Both the position numbers and the translations under genes were made by a program. A stretch of DNA of 64,000 nucleotides. It comes from Pseudomonas sp. KU43P (GTDB taxonomy: Bacteria > Pseudomonadota > Gammaproteobacteria > Pseudomonadales > Pseudomonadaceae). Positions within the stretch are counted from its first letter, which is position 1; each line of letters starts with the position of its first letter. The stretch spans positions 5,805,692 through 5,869,691 of the forward strand of contig NZ_AP019365.1 in the NCBI RefSeq assembly GCF_033095865.1, read 5' to 3'. This document shows, one piece after another, positions 1-9,153 of the stretch. A model generated the notes under the pieces. It searched no databases. It was not told where the DNA came from and saw only the letters and a program-made list of their open reading frames with translations.

Positions 1-653
1 GGCTGGGCCCGCTGGCCGGCCTCGCCGCCGGTGGCCTGCTGGCGTCCATGTTCATGGGCGACGGCTTCGAGGGCTTCCAGATCATGGACTTCCTGATCGT
101 CGCACTCATCGCCTTCCTGGTGTTCCGCTTCATTGCCGCGCGTCGCCGCCAGCAGCAGCCGCAAATGGCCGCTCCGGGCCATGCGCCGTTCCAACGCGAA
201 GCTCACGCACAGCCTGCCCAGCCGTCGATCTTCGGAGGTTCGGCCGCACCTGCCGCCGCTGCCGCTCCGGTCATCAAAGCGCCGGCCTGGTTCAACGAGC
301 AGAGCTTCCTGGCCGCCGCCCGTAGCCACTTCCAGTCGCTGCAGCAGCACTGGGATGCCAACGAGATGGACAAGATCGCCGAATTCGTCACCCCGCAAAT
401 GCTCGAGTTCCTCAAGCGCGAGCGTGCTGACCTGGGTGATGGCTTCCAGTCCACCTACATCGACGACCTCGATGTGCAACTGGACGGTGTCGACGATCGC
501 GCCGATCGTACCGACGCCACCCTGACCTTCCGTGGTGTATCGAAGACCTCGCGCTTCGACCAGGGCGAAGCCTTCAGCGAAAGCTGGCACATGGTTCGCG
601 CCCAGGGCGAGAATCAGCCTTGGCTGGTCGCAGGTATCCGTCAGAACGGTTAA
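1..653 (+). CDS. Tim44-like domain membrane protein (5' end outside window)
   Basis: The reading frame is open from base 3, upstream of the first ATG at 48, so the true start lies outside the window. The visible part begins with a glycine/alanine-rich hydrophobic stretch, then a clear membrane helix (about residues 12-27 counted from that ATG) followed by a basic arginine cluster. After a proline/alanine/glutamine-rich linker comes a soluble C-terminal domain of about 110 residues that looks like the bacterial Tim44-like (Tim44/MBA1) fold. Bacterial members are inner-membrane proteins of poorly known role. A strong terminator follows at 671-699, so this ends its transcript. Confidence 0.8.
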   Translation, partial: LGPLAGLAAGGLLASMFMGDGFEGFQIMDFLIVALIAFLVFRFIAARRRQQQPQMAAPGHAPFQREAHAQPAQPSIFGGSAAPAAAAAPVIKAPAWFNEQSFLAAARSHFQSLQQHWDANEMDKIAEFVTPQMLEFLKRERADLGDGFQSTYIDDLDVQLDGVDDRADRTDATLTFRGVSKTSRFDQGEAFSESWHMVRAQGENQPWLVAGIRQNG

Positions 654-670
654 CCGTCGCACGTTGTACA

Positions 671-699
671 AAAAACCCCGGGCCTGTCCCGGGGTTTTT
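671..699 (+). terminator. Rho-independent terminator after the Tim44-like gene
   Basis: A near-perfect hairpin with arms CCCCGGG and CCCGGGG is flanked by A5 on the left and T5 on the right. It can stop transcription in both directions; here it closes the Tim44-like transcript. Confidence 0.85.
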
Positions 700-767
700 G
701 CTTTTGCCAGAGTGGCCTACTAGGGTATAACGCGCAGCGTTGTCATCAAGGTTAGAGGATGTGAACC

Positions 768-1175
768 GTGGAAGAAGTGATCGAACAACTCCGTGAAGCC
801 AATGAACCCGTGCCGGTGCCGCTGGAGCTTCCTGACGAAGACCAACTGGTCGAAATCGAGGAGCAACTGTTCATCAACATTCCGTTCGTGTTCAAGGAAT
901 TCCTGTTGACCGTCAGTGACGTGGTATACGGCTCACTGGAGCCGGTAACCGCCACCGACCCGCAATCGCACACCTACCTGCCCGAAGTTGCGGCCAATGC
1001 CTGGGATGCCGGGGTTCCGCGCGACCTGATCCCACTGTGCCAGGACGGCGACAATTACTACTGCGTCGAAGAAGACGGCACCGTGGTGCTGTGGGATGGC
1101 GAAGAGGAAGCCGTCGCCGAAGACAGTTGGGAATCGGTGTGGCACTGGGCACGCGACGTCTGGCTGGAAAGCTGA
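768..1175 (+). CDS. SMI1/KNR4 (SUKH) family protein
   Basis: A small acidic protein of 135 residues. It starts at a GTG preceded by the purine-rich GAGGATG. The body has the SMI1/KNR4 pattern: an early acidic helix, then the hydrophobic segment INIPFVFKEFLLTVSD, then LIPLCQDGDNYYCVEEDGTVVLWDGE, which matches the family's 'gdGn.y.ld..g.V..w' block. Family members include immunity proteins of toxin systems and housekeeping binding proteins. No toxin gene lies nearby and the gene is monocistronic, so a housekeeping role is more likely. The exact function is unknown. Confidence 0.8.
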   Translation: MEEVIEQLREANEPVPVPLELPDEDQLVEIEEQLFINIPFVFKEFLLTVSDVVYGSLEPVTATDPQSHTYLPEVAANAWDAGVPRDLIPLCQDGDNYYCVEEDGTVVLWDGEEEAVAEDSWESVWHWARDVWLES

Positions 1176-1227
1176 CCGGTAAGTAGCCGTAAAAAATGAT
1201 GGCCACAAGCCATCCGCCTTCGTAAAA

Positions 1228-1252
1228 TCGCCAGGCCTTCTGCGCCTGGCGA
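1228..1252 (-). terminator. Hairpin downstream of the antiporter gene
   Basis: A perfect 9-bp inverted repeat (TCGCCAGGC / GCCTGGCGA) lies between the convergent SMI1 and antiporter genes. Read on the minus strand it is followed by a short T run (ATTTTA), fitting a weak intrinsic terminator for the antiporter gene. Confidence 0.6.
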
Positions 1253-1310
1253 CATCGCTACCGCTTCATCCCCTCGGACTTCGGTGGAATCTCGCGCAGA
1301 GGGCATGCCC

Positions 1311-3071
1311 TCAGTGAGTATGGTCGCGGCTATTCTCAAGGGTCTCCAACAAGGCAATCTGCATGCGCGAATGCACGCGGATGAACCAACGCCACAGCAA
1401 AGCCACCACTGCCGCCGCCACCACTGCGATGATCAGCAATAGCTCGTTGGTCGGCAGAATGCTCGCAGACAGCGCAGACAGCAGCAGGAATATCACCAGA
1501 AGCGACAGCAGAGGTATCACCTCGGCAATCACACGGCGCACCCGCTGAGTATGTCGCCCGGCCATTTCCGGCTTGACCCCCATTTCCGCCAGTAACATCG
1601 ACAGCGCCTTGAGCTTGCGGTACGCCGCGATCAAGAATGGCAGCGACAGCAGCAGCGCCGCCCCCCAGATCATCGCCTTCTGCTGGCTCACATCACTGAT
1701 CCATTCAGCGAGCCATTCGCCGATGCGGCCAGCGAAGTAGCCACCGCTGAAGAAGATCGCAATGACTAACGCCAGATTCACACCCACCTGCAACAGGATG
1801 CGCCGGATCATCGCTGCCAGCATGGCGCTCTCGCCTTGCGGCTGGATGCTGCGCAACCATTCGCCATAGAGCGACAGCACGCGCGACAGCCGACTGGGCA
1901 TCACCCTGCCAAGCTTCAGTGAAAGGGGATCGGCCGCGCGGATCAGGTAGGGCGTCAATAGCGTGGTAATGGCTGAAACCGCCACGGCGACCGGATAGAG
2001 GAAATCGCTGGTTACCTGCAGGGTCATGCCCAAAGCCGCGATGATGAAAGAAAATTCGCCAATCTGTGACAGACCCATACCCACACGCAGCGAAGTACGC
2101 CCGTCATTGCCGGCAATGAATGCCCCCATGCCGCAGGACAGCATCTTGCCCAACACCACCGCCAGAGTGATGACCACGATCGGCCAGGCGTAATCGAGCA
2201 AGACTTGCGGGTCGATCATCAAGCCGATGGCTACGAAGAAGATGGCACTGAACAGGTCACGCACCGGTTCGATCAGCCGCTCGATCTTCAGGAGCTGGCG
2301 CGACTCGGCCATGATCGCGCCGATCAGGAAGGCGCCCAGTACCATGCTGTACTCGAGCTTTACCACCAGCAGGCAGAAGCCGAAACACAGGCCCAGCACG
2401 GTAATCAGCAACATCTCGTTGCTTTCGAACTTCGCCACATAGGCCAGCAGCCGCGGTACCAGCAGAATGCCGATGACCAGCGCGACAATCATGAACAACG
2501 ACAACTTGCCCACGGTGGAGAACACTTCCCCGGAACTGACCGTACCGCTGACCGCGATGCCCGAAAGCAAGGCAATGATGCCGATACCGAGGATGTCCTC
2601 GACAATCAGCACGCCGAAGATCAGCTGGGCAAAACGCTCGTTCTTCATCTTCAGGTCGTTGAGTGCCTTGACGATGATGGTGGTCGAGGAAATCGCCAGG
2701 ATGGCGCCGAGGAACAGCGAGTCCATGGTGTTCCAGCCAAACCAGCGACCGATCTCGAAACCGATCCAGATCATCAGGACGATTTCCAGGAACGCCGCGA
2801 TGAACGCTGTGGCACCCACCTTGAACAGCTTGCGCAGGCTGAACTCGAGCCCCAGGCAGAACATCAGGAAGATCACTCCCAGCTCGGCAAGAGTCTTGAT
2901 CGTGTCTTCGTCGTGAATCAAGCCGAACGGCGGTGTGTGCGGGCCGATGATGAAGCCGGCGACGATGTAGCCCAGTACAACGGGCTGCTTGAGGCGATGG
3001 AAGAGGATCGTTACCACCCCGGCAACCAGCATGATCACTGCCAAATCCTGGATGAAGCTGATGGCATGCAT
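1311..3071 (-). CDS. CPA2-family monovalent cation:proton antiporter
   Basis: The start at 3071 is preceded by AAGGAG; the longer frame to 3188 has no such site and its extra residues are not family-like. The product is 586 residues with about 12-14 membrane segments. It opens with the hallmark of Kef/CPA2 exchangers (helix, HRLKQPVVLGYIVAGFIIGP, then LGVIFLMFCLGLEFSLRKL), and LIVEDILGIG holds the acidic transport motif. After the exchanger core comes a second hydrophobic region instead of the RCK/TrkA-N nucleotide-binding domain of KefB/KefC. It probably exchanges K+ or Na+ for H+ across the inner membrane without KefC-type gating; substrate unknown. Confidence 0.88.
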   Translation of the reverse strand: MHAISFIQDLAVIMLVAGVVTILFHRLKQPVVLGYIVAGFIIGPHTPPFGLIHDEDTIKTLAELGVIFLMFCLGLEFSLRKLFKVGATAFIAAFLEIVLMIWIGFEIGRWFGWNTMDSLFLGAILAISSTTIIVKALNDLKMKNERFAQLIFGVLIVEDILGIGIIALLSGIAVSGTVSSGEVFSTVGKLSLFMIVALVIGILLVPRLLAYVAKFESNEMLLITVLGLCFGFCLLVVKLEYSMVLGAFLIGAIMAESRQLLKIERLIEPVRDLFSAIFFVAIGLMIDPQVLLDYAWPIVVITLAVVLGKMLSCGMGAFIAGNDGRTSLRVGMGLSQIGEFSFIIAALGMTLQVTSDFLYPVAVAVSAITTLLTPYLIRAADPLSLKLGRVMPSRLSRVLSLYGEWLRSIQPQGESAMLAAMIRRILLQVGVNLALVIAIFFSGGYFAGRIGEWLAEWISDVSQQKAMIWGAALLLSLPFLIAAYRKLKALSMLLAEMGVKPEMAGRHTQRVRRVIAEVIPLLSLLVIFLLLSALSASILPTNELLLIIAVVAAAVVALLWRWFIRVHSRMQIALLETLENSRDHTH

Positions 3072-3355
3072 GGCGCGATTCTCCTTTCTCGAAGCCCTGT
3101 AAGTAGATGCCCAGGCAGACCGCTCCTCTGCCGAGACAACCCCGAGCGAGCAGCAAGTACATACTGTATTGAATGCAGGAAAGCCCATGTTGCATGGGCG
3201 TACTCAGGTTAACATCGCACCCCGCCGCAAAATGCCGGTGCAATATGTAGAAACAGATCGGCTGGTTAACCGCCTGTGATGGCATGATCGGCGTGACCAT
3301 GGCGCCGCAACCAACGTCCCGTACCAGAAGGCAAACTTAAAAAGGGGATACAGAA

Positions 3356-3901
3356 GTGTCAGCAGATAACGACCCCGATTGGCCCGATACCGCGCAACCT
3401 CACCGTGAGCACACTATGGAACCTGGAAACGCCCAGCTGAGCATGACCGTCCTGATGACCCCGGACATGGCCAACTTTTCTGGCAACGTACATGGCGGCA
3501 CCCTGCTCAAGTACCTCGACGAAGTGGCTTACGCTTGCGCCAGCCGTTATGCCGGCAGCTATGTGGTAACGCTGTCGGTAGACCAAGTGATCTTCCGCGA
3601 GCCTGTGCATGTCGGCGAGCTGGTGACCTTCCTCGCCTCGGTCAACTATACCGGCAACACATCGATGGAAGTGGGCATCAAGGTGGTCACCGAGAACATC
3701 CGCGAGCGCTCGGTGCGCCATTCCAACAGCTGCTTCTTCACCATGGTCGCGGTAGACGACAACCGCCGCCCAGTGCCAGTGCCTCCGCGCCAACCGCATT
3801 CCAGCGAAGAGAAACGCCGCTTCCTTCAGGGCCAGCAGCGTCGGCAGATCCGTCAGGAGCTGGAAAAACGCTATCAGGACCTGAAGACCGACTCGATCTA
3901 G
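3356..3901 (+). CDS. Acyl-CoA thioesterase (hotdog fold, YciA-like)
   Basis: A product of up to 181 residues that hydrolyses acyl-CoA thioesters in the cytoplasm. The hotdog core is plain: [29 protein letters not shown] carries the N/D..G..HGG..L..lDe signature, followed by the beta strands [19 protein letters not shown]. The C-terminus is a charged helical tail ([24 protein letters not shown]). The GTG at 3356 has a good AGGGG site; the ATG at 3416 starts closer to the conserved domain but has a weak site, so the N-terminus is uncertain. It is convergent with pdxY and the two stop codons overlap by four bases. Confidence 0.88.
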   Translation: MSADNDPDWPDTAQPHREHTMEPGNAQLSMTVLMTPDMANFSGNVHGGTLLKYLDEVAYACASRYAGSYVVTLSVDQVIFREPVHVGELVTFLASVNYTGNTSMEVGIKVVTENIRERSVRHSNSCFFTMVAVDDNRRPVPVPPRQPHSSEEKRRFLQGQQRRQIRQELEKRYQDLKTDSI

Positions 3902-4770
3902 AACGCCAGGCGCTGCGCCTCGAAACGCACGCGCGGGTGGGCGATGCGATCCTGGGCTCGCACCAGTTGCAGTTCGTAACTGGCGCAGGCCTGGGTTTCC
4001 AGCAGCACTTCGTGCACCGCTGCCGCGGTGAACTCGAACGCTTGCGTCCAGCTGTCGCCCAGCAGCACACGCGCCAGGAAAAGACCCGAGGTAAGGTCGC
4101 CGACGCCCACCGGCTGTCGTGGAAACGCCAGCAGCGGGCGACGCAGGTGCCAGCTCTCGTCACGGGTTACCAGAAGCATCTCGAACATGTCCTGCTCGCG
4201 CCCCGGGTAGGCCAGGTGCTTGACCAGCACCACCTGCGGACCACGCTCCAGCAGGCTACGGGCCATACTCACGCAATCCTCCAGTGACTGCGCCCTTCGG
4301 CCGCAGAAGCTGTCCAGTTCGAGCTGGTTGGGGCACAGGATGTCAGCTTTTGCTGCGGCCTCGTCGAGCAGGAATTCGCTGACCTCCTGAGGCACGATGC
4401 AACCCTTCTCCGGGTGACCCATGACCGGGTCGCACAGGTACAGTGCCTTGGGGTTCACGGCCTTGATCCGCTCCACCCCGGCGAGGATTGCCCGCCCCTG
4501 CTCGGCGCTGCCCAGGTAGCCGGACAGCACCGCATCGCAATGGCCCAGCTCGCCGATGCTGGCAATACCTTCCACCAACGCGGGAATTTGCGCCGGGGCA
4601 AGCACTTCGCCCGCCCACTGGCCATACTGAGTGTGATTGGAGAATTGCACGGTATTGAGCGGCCAGACATTGACCCCGATACGCTGCATGGGAAACACCG
4701 CGGCGCTGTTTCCGGCGTGGCCGAACACCACGTGGGACTGGATGGCGAGCAAGTGCGGGGTACGTTTCAT
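3898..4770 (-). CDS. pdxY: Pyridoxal kinase PdxY
   Basis: A 290-residue ribokinase-family enzyme that phosphorylates pyridoxal to pyridoxal 5'-phosphate in the vitamin B6 salvage pathway. The N-terminus ([24 protein letters not shown], then [13 protein letters not shown]) is the PdxY/PdxK substrate-binding signature. [14 protein letters not shown] and the anion-hole region [17 protein letters not shown] are also present. The length matches E. coli PdxY (about 287). The start at 4770 was chosen because homology begins there; upstream codons in the frame are not family-like. It is a single gene, convergent with the thioesterase gene. Confidence 0.92.
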   Translation of the reverse strand: MKRTPHLLAIQSHVVFGHAGNSAAVFPMQRIGVNVWPLNTVQFSNHTQYGQWAGEVLAPAQIPALVEGIASIGELGHCDAVLSGYLGSAEQGRAILAGVERIKAVNPKALYLCDPVMGHPEKGCIVPQEVSEFLLDEAAAKADILCPNQLELDSFCGRRAQSLEDCVSMARSLLERGPQVVLVKHLAYPGREQDMFEMLLVTRDESWHLRRPLLAFPRQPVGVGDLTSGLFLARVLLGDSWTQAFEFTAAAVHEVLLETQACASYELQLVRAQDRIAHPRVRFEAQRLAF

Positions 4771-4890
4771 GCGCAAGGATTCCAAAGCTGTTTCAAGGAT
4801 TGTGCGTCGCGCAGTATGAACTCGATTGCCACCTGTACGACAGGCCAGGGACGCAGTTAAGCTGGTTCGACCTGTTTGGAGCATATGCAA

Positions 4891-5283
4891 ATGTTGACCC
4901 TGGAGAATCTCTTCGTCCTGATGCTGGTGGCCACGGCGGGCGCTTGGTTATGGCACAACCATGGGCTGCGCGAGAAGGCCCTGGAGCGGGTCAAGCAACA
5001 CTTCGCCAAGCTGGACCTGGAACTGCTCGACGACGCCGTCGCGCTCAAGCGCATCGCCTTCGTGCGCGACGCCAACGGCCGCAAGCGCCTGGCACGGGTC
5101 TATGCCTTCGAGTTCACCGTGACCGGTGAACAACGCCACCCCGGTACCGTGACCCAGTTCGGTGCCCATAGCGTGCAGATCGAGCTGGCACCCTACCCGT
5201 TCGAGATCAAGACGCCGCCCCGAGCCGACAACGTGATCGAAATGCAGCAGTGGCGCCAGGAGCACAACCGCTGGCGCAACTGA
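4891..5283 (+). CDS. DUF3301 domain protein
   Basis: A protein of 130 residues with one N-terminal membrane helix ([19 protein letters not shown]), then a cytoplasmic helix ([22 protein letters not shown]) and a C-terminal beta-rich region ([31 protein letters not shown]). This is the DUF3301 layout common in Gammaproteobacteria. The ATG at 4891 is nine bases from GGAG; the ATG at 4885 is too close to it. The function is unknown. It is convergent with the COG0523 gene, whose stop lies directly next to its own. Confidence 0.85.
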   Translation: MLTLENLFVLMLVATAGAWLWHNHGLREKALERVKQHFAKLDLELLDDAVALKRIAFVRDANGRKRLARVYAFEFTVTGEQRHPGTVTQFGAHSVQIELAPYPFEIKTPPRADNVIEMQQWRQEHNRWRN

Positions 5284-6255
5284 TCAGCCCACCCGGCATC
5301 TATCCAGAGCCCGCTGCAGCGTCTGCCGGGATTGCGGCTGATCGAAGATCAGCTCGATGCGTGTGTCGCGGCGCCATTCACTGGGCCGCCAATCCGGCAG
5401 GATGCCATCGAGGCCATTGAACGACTGCCAACCTTCAATGCTGTGGATAACCCCTTTGGCCCGACGCCATGCCCAGGCTTCGAGGAAGCCGCGAAGCCGC
5501 TGTGCATCAAAGCGCTGGCTTGGATGCCAGCGCCAGCCGATACTCCAGCCACCCTCCCCAATGTTGTCGATACAAATTGGCTGGTGCGGATTTGTCCACA
5601 GTCCGCCCGGCAGGCCATTTGAGATATCCACATCGAGGTTATCAACAGAAACCTGGGGTATTTGCCCTGTGGATGACATTGGAAGCTGATCGAGGGTGAG
5701 CTTTCCGTGCTCTGTCCAGATTCGATTCTTCTCGGAAATCTTGTTATTTATCAACAGCTTGAAATTTTCATCCACAGCCTCGCTTTTGTTCAAGACAACG
5801 AATGCAGCAGCATCAAATGCCTGTTGCTGAGCCTCACAAAGGTGCTCACCACGGGCCAGCGCTTGAGAATCCACGACCATGACCAATGGCTGCACTGCCA
5901 AAACCCCAACCCAAGGGGCATGGCTCAGTTGATCCAGTAATTGCAAGGGATGACCAAGCCCGGAAGGCTCGATGAAAACGCGATCAGGGCGCGACTTGCG
6001 CAGTAGCCGACCCAAGCCGACCTGAAAGGGCATCCCGTTTACACAGCACAGGCAACCCCCGGCCACTTCGGCAATGGCGATGCCGTCCTGGTCACTGGCC
6101 AGCAATGCCGCATCGAGGCCAATCTGGCCGAATTCATTGACCAGCACCGCCCAGCGTTCACCCGCCGGGCGCTGGGCCATGAGCTGGCGAATCAGGCTGG
6201 TCTTGCCAGCGCCCAAGGGGCCGGCAATCACATGGGTGGGGATGTTCTGCAGCAT
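5284..6255 (-). CDS. COG0523 (CobW/G3E) GTPase, probable zinc metallochaperone
   Basis: A 323-residue P-loop GTPase. The Walker A motif GPLGAGKT lies near residues 12-19. The metal-binding CxCC motif of the COG0523 family appears as GGCLCC near residue 70. IEPSGLGHP and the NKSE guanine-specificity motif follow, and the C-terminus is a CobW_C-like domain (WRWHPSQRFDAQRL). Such proteins deliver zinc or other metals to target enzymes. It is the third gene of the unit with the ZigA-like GTPase and the DUF1826 gene, so it is probably expressed under zinc limitation. Confidence 0.87.
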   Translation of the reverse strand: MLQNIPTHVIAGPLGAGKTSLIRQLMAQRPAGERWAVLVNEFGQIGLDAALLASDQDGIAIAEVAGGCLCCVNGMPFQVGLGRLLRKSRPDRVFIEPSGLGHPLQLLDQLSHAPWVGVLAVQPLVMVVDSQALARGEHLCEAQQQAFDAAAFVVLNKSEAVDENFKLLINNKISEKNRIWTEHGKLTLDQLPMSSTGQIPQVSVDNLDVDISNGLPGGLWTNPHQPICIDNIGEGGWSIGWRWHPSQRFDAQRLRGFLEAWAWRRAKGVIHSIEGWQSFNGLDGILPDWRPSEWRRDTRIELIFDQPQSRQTLQRALDRCRVG

Positions 6256-6294
6256 GCGATCACTTCACGGCGGATTTGCCCCCACTATGCCCCG

Positions 6295-6921
6295 TCACGC
6301 CAGCCAGTCAAGGCTGAGCAAAAGGCGCCGGGCCTGGCTGGCGGGGGAGCGATGGATCAGCCCGGCACCTTCGTTACCCAACCACCTTTCGCCCTTGAGC
6401 ACCGCCACCTCACCGGCTTGCAACTGACGGATGTTATCCACAGGCGCTTCGGCACGCTGCAGACCTGACCGCTCGATTACCCCCTCCTCCAGCCATTCAC
6501 TGCCAGGGCCTGTATAAGTAGTTAGCAGGCGCACCGGCACGTTATCCACATGAAAGCGTGGGCACATCGCCCCTTGCAGCACCCGTATCCTCAACCCGAC
6601 CCGCCTTGCCCCAAGCAGGCAGGTATATGCCGATATCAACCAGGCGACGTCTGCGACGAAACCTTCATAGCCTTGCAGGTCAGTGGTCTCGTGCAGCAGG
6701 CCCTTCAGCATGGGAGGTTCGTGTTCATTCACATCCAGCACCCGTTCGTCGGCCACCGTTGGGTCGCGGCTGATCGCCAGTGCCGCGAAGTCTTCGAGCT
6801 GCGCCGGCAAACGGCGCTGCCAGACCGCCAGGTTGACGCCATCCTGAAAGATTTCAGTCAGCACCTTGGGCGATTCAGCGAAGGCCTGACGGATATCCAC
6901 AGGCCGCAGCGCCATCTTCAT
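6295..6921 (-). CDS. DUF1826 protein of the zinc-limitation operon
   Basis: A protein of 208 residues. Its ATG overlaps the stop codon of the upstream GTPase gene (ATGA at 6918-6921) behind a strong GAGGAGG site, so the two are translationally coupled. Visible blocks include [25 protein letters not shown], which has histidine and aspartate spaced as in metal- or cofactor-binding cupin-like folds, and [12 protein letters not shown]. This matches the DUF1826 family, which often sits beside COG0523 genes and Zur sites. The biochemical role is unknown; a part in coping with low zinc is inferred from context only. Confidence 0.82.
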   Translation of the reverse strand: MKMALRPVDIRQAFAESPKVLTEIFQDGVNLAVWQRRLPAQLEDFAALAISRDPTVADERVLDVNEHEPPMLKGLLHETTDLQGYEGFVADVAWLISAYTCLLGARRVGLRIRVLQGAMCPRFHVDNVPVRLLTTYTGPGSEWLEEGVIERSGLQRAEAPVDNIRQLQAGEVAVLKGERWLGNEGAGLIHRSPASQARRLLLSLDWLA

Positions 6922-8126
6922 GCCGCCTCCTCGGCGTGCCACGGCCCGAAGGGATCAGCGAGGCGCAACCAACCCATGGGCCCCAGCGCCATCTCTTCGT
7001 CATTCAACAAGCACGTGTCCAATGCTGTGGATAACGTGGTGAAGTCGATATTCTGCCCGATGAACACCAGCTCTTGACGGCAATCGCCAGTCTCGGTGGT
7101 CCAATGCTTGAGAATTTCTGCCGTGCCCTGTTCGTCTTGAGGCCAATGCTCGCGCGGTACGAATCGCCACCAGCGGCCACCCAGCCCATGGCGAATCATG
7201 CCGCCCGCCTGAGACCAGCTCCCCGCTTCCTGGAATTTGCTGGCCAACCAGAAAAAGCCCTTGGAGCGAAGAAGCCGGCCGTTGTCCCATTCCTTGTGGA
7301 TAAAGTCGTAAAAGCGCTGTGGGTGAAGGGGCCTGCGTGCTGTCCAGGTACCTGATGCAATGCCGTACTCTTCGGTTTCAGGTACATGCTCACCCCGCAA
7401 TTCCTGCAACCAGCCCGGCGCCTGCGCGGCCAGATCGAAGTCGAACAGCCCGGTATCGAGGATTCGCCCGAGTGGCACCTGGCCCATGACCATCGGCACG
7501 ATCTGCGCACGCGCATTAAGGCTGCGCAAAATGGCCGTGAGCTCTTCACGCTCATGTCGGCTGATGAGGTCGATCTTGCTCAACAGCAGCACGTCGGCGA
7601 ACTCGACCTGCTCGATCAGCAAGTCGCTGATCGATCGCTCGTCATCTTCACCCAGGGTTTCTCCACGGCTCGCGAGGCTATCGGCCGCTTGGTAATCGCG
7701 TATGAAATTCACCCCATCAACCACGGTGACCATGGTGTCCAGGCGCGCCATGTCGGACAGGCTGCGACCCTGCTCGTCGCGGAAGGTGAACGTCTCGGCT
7801 ACGGGCAACGGCTCCGAGATGCCGGTGGATTCGATCAACAGGTAATCGAAGCGGCCTTCCTGGGCCAGCCGCGCCACCTCTTCCAGCAAGTCCTCACGCA
7901 AGGTGCAGCAGATGCAACCGTTGCTCATCTCTACCAGCTTTTCCTCTGCACGGTTGAGGCTGATATTGCGTTGCACCTCACTGGCGTCGATGTTGATCTC
8001 ACTCATGTCGTTAACGATCACCGCGACCCGAAGTTGGTCGCGATTGCGCAATACATGGTTAAGCAAAGTGCTTTTGCCGGCACCGAGGAAACCGGAGAGC
8101 ACAGTGACGGGAAGACGATCAAGCAT
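6918..8126 (-). CDS. zigA: ZigA-type COG0523 GTPase, zinc chaperone
   Basis: A 402-residue G3E GTPase and first gene of the minus-strand zinc unit. Motifs in order: Walker A GFLGAGKS (residues 12-19), [10 protein letters not shown], the zinc-binding CxCC as GCICC near residue 72, IESTGISEP, and SKID for guanine specificity. The long C-terminal CobW_C domain has [13 protein letters not shown] and a tryptophan-rich stretch. It resembles the zinc-starvation GTPases (ZigA/YeiR type) that load zinc enzymes when the metal is scarce. A Zur-like operator lies about 50 bases upstream, shared with divergent folE2. The gene symbol is by resemblance. Confidence 0.85.
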   Translation of the reverse strand: MLDRLPVTVLSGFLGAGKSTLLNHVLRNRDQLRVAVIVNDMSEINIDASEVQRNISLNRAEEKLVEMSNGCICCTLREDLLEEVARLAQEGRFDYLLIESTGISEPLPVAETFTFRDEQGRSLSDMARLDTMVTVVDGVNFIRDYQAADSLASRGETLGEDDERSISDLLIEQVEFADVLLLSKIDLISRHEREELTAILRSLNARAQIVPMVMGQVPLGRILDTGLFDFDLAAQAPGWLQELRGEHVPETEEYGIASGTWTARRPLHPQRFYDFIHKEWDNGRLLRSKGFFWLASKFQEAGSWSQAGGMIRHGLGGRWWRFVPREHWPQDEQGTAEILKHWTTETGDCRQELVFIGQNIDFTTLSTALDTCLLNDEEMALGPMGWLRLADPFGPWHAEEAA

Positions 8127-8172
8127 GGTGAAACCTCTTCAGGCGGGCGCATTCGAACGATGCATTGCACAA

Positions 8173-8187
8173 TGTTATAAAGTAACA
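8173..8187. promoter_or_regulatory. Candidate Zur operator between zigA and folE2
   Basis: The sequence TGTTATAAAGTAACA is a perfect 5-bp inverted repeat (TGTTA/TAACA) around a 5-base centre. It sits in the AT-rich divergent promoter region of two classic zinc-starvation genes. It resembles gammaproteobacterial Zur boxes, which share a TGTTATA..ATAACA core. Binding by Zur is inferred; no zur gene is in the window. Confidence 0.65.
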
Positions 8188-8262
8188 ATACAATTTCGCC
8201 AAGCCGTATTCGTCGGAAGGGCTTTCGAAGATGCCGCTGACACTCTCTTGCCTGGTGACCCC

Positions 8263-9150
8263 ATGAACAGCCTCAAGCTTCCCGATATCGCCGCACAAAA
8301 ACTGTTGCACGTCACGCCGTTGGACTGGGTTGGAATGTGCGCAATTGCGCTACCCATTCAGTTGGAAGGGCGCCATGTGGCGGCCATGGCGGACGCAGGA
8401 GTTAATCTGGTGGACGGCAAGTCCCGGGGCATTCACATGTCCAGACTCTACTTGGCACTGGAGCAATTGGAACACCAAGCACTGACTCCGCTCGCGATCC
8501 ACCAGTTGCTGGCAGACTTTCTCGCGAGCCATGAAGGGCTATCCACTGCGGCCCATTTGCGATTGAGCTTTGAACATCTATTGAAACGCCCCGCGCTGGT
8601 CAGCCCTTTGGCGGGCTGGAAGAGCTACCAGGTGAGCGTCGACGCGAGGCTGGAGAACGAAATGTTCCACGTGGAACTATCTGTGCGAGTGCCTTACTCC
8701 TCTACCTGCCCTTGCTCTGCAGCTTTAGCGCGGCAGTTGATCCAGAGGCAGTTCGAGGCAGACTTCAGCGGAGAAGTTTTGAACCGGGAATCTGTACTCG
8801 CATGGCTCGGCAGTAGCCAAGGCATTGTGGCCACGCCACACAGTCAGCGGAGCCAAGCGTCTGTTCAGCTGCGCTTGCGCAACAACCTGGATACTGTGCC
8901 GGTTACCGAACTCATCGACGCCGTTGAGGCTAGTCTCGGTACAGCCGTTCAAACCGCCGTGAAACGTGCAGACGAACAAGCCTTCGCCTTGGCCAACGGA
9001 CAGAACCTGATGTTCTGTGAAGATGCCGCTCGACGAATTCATCAAGCGCTGAGAGAGCTGGACATTGCCACTGCATTTACCCTTCGCGTGGAACATGCAG
9101 AGAGCCTGCATGCCCACGACGCAGTCGCCAGCAGCCAATGGCAATGGTAG
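8263..9150 (+). CDS. folE2: GTP cyclohydrolase IB (FolE2)
   Basis: A 295-residue enzyme of the COG1469 family. It converts GTP to 7,8-dihydroneopterin triphosphate, the first step of folate synthesis, and unlike FolE does not need zinc. The family's catalytic cysteine region is VPYSSTCPCSAAL and the histidine block is ATPHSQRSQASVQL. The ATG at 8263 opens the family-like sequence MNSLKLPDIAAQK. It diverges from zigA across a Zur-like box, the expected arrangement when the zinc-dependent FolE is replaced under zinc starvation. A parS-like site lies inside the gene at 8663-8678. Confidence 0.92.
   Translation: MNSLKLPDIAAQKLLHVTPLDWVGMCAIALPIQLEGRHVAAMADAGVNLVDGKSRGIHMSRLYLALEQLEHQALTPLAIHQLLADFLASHEGLSTAAHLRLSFEHLLKRPALVSPLAGWKSYQVSVDARLENEMFHVELSVRVPYSSTCPCSAALARQLIQRQFEADFSGEVLNRESVLAWLGSSQGIVATPHSQRSQASVQLRLRNNLDTVPVTELIDAVEASLGTAVQTAVKRADEQAFALANGQNLMFCEDAARRIHQALRELDIATAFTLRVEHAESLHAHDAVASSQWQW
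8663..8678. other. parS-like site inside folE2
   Basis: TGTTCCACGTGGAACT matches the Pseudomonas/Bacillus parS consensus TGTTCCACGTGGAACA at 15 of 16 positions (the last base differs). parA and parB are encoded at 54.9-56.6 kb. A 14-bp perfect palindrome of this kind inside a coding region near the origin is unlikely to be chance. ParB binding is inferred. Confidence 0.7.
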
Positions 9151-9153
9151 ATG

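Noticed and set aside
2205..3212. 335-residue plus-strand open frame rich in histidine, glutamine and aspartate
   Set aside because: Exact antisense of the antiporter gene; the odd composition comes from reverse reading of membrane-helix codons.
7903..8262. N-terminal extension of FolE2 to an upstream start at 7903
   Set aside because: The extra sequence overlaps zigA in antisense and crosses the Zur-like promoter; FolE2 homology begins at 8263.
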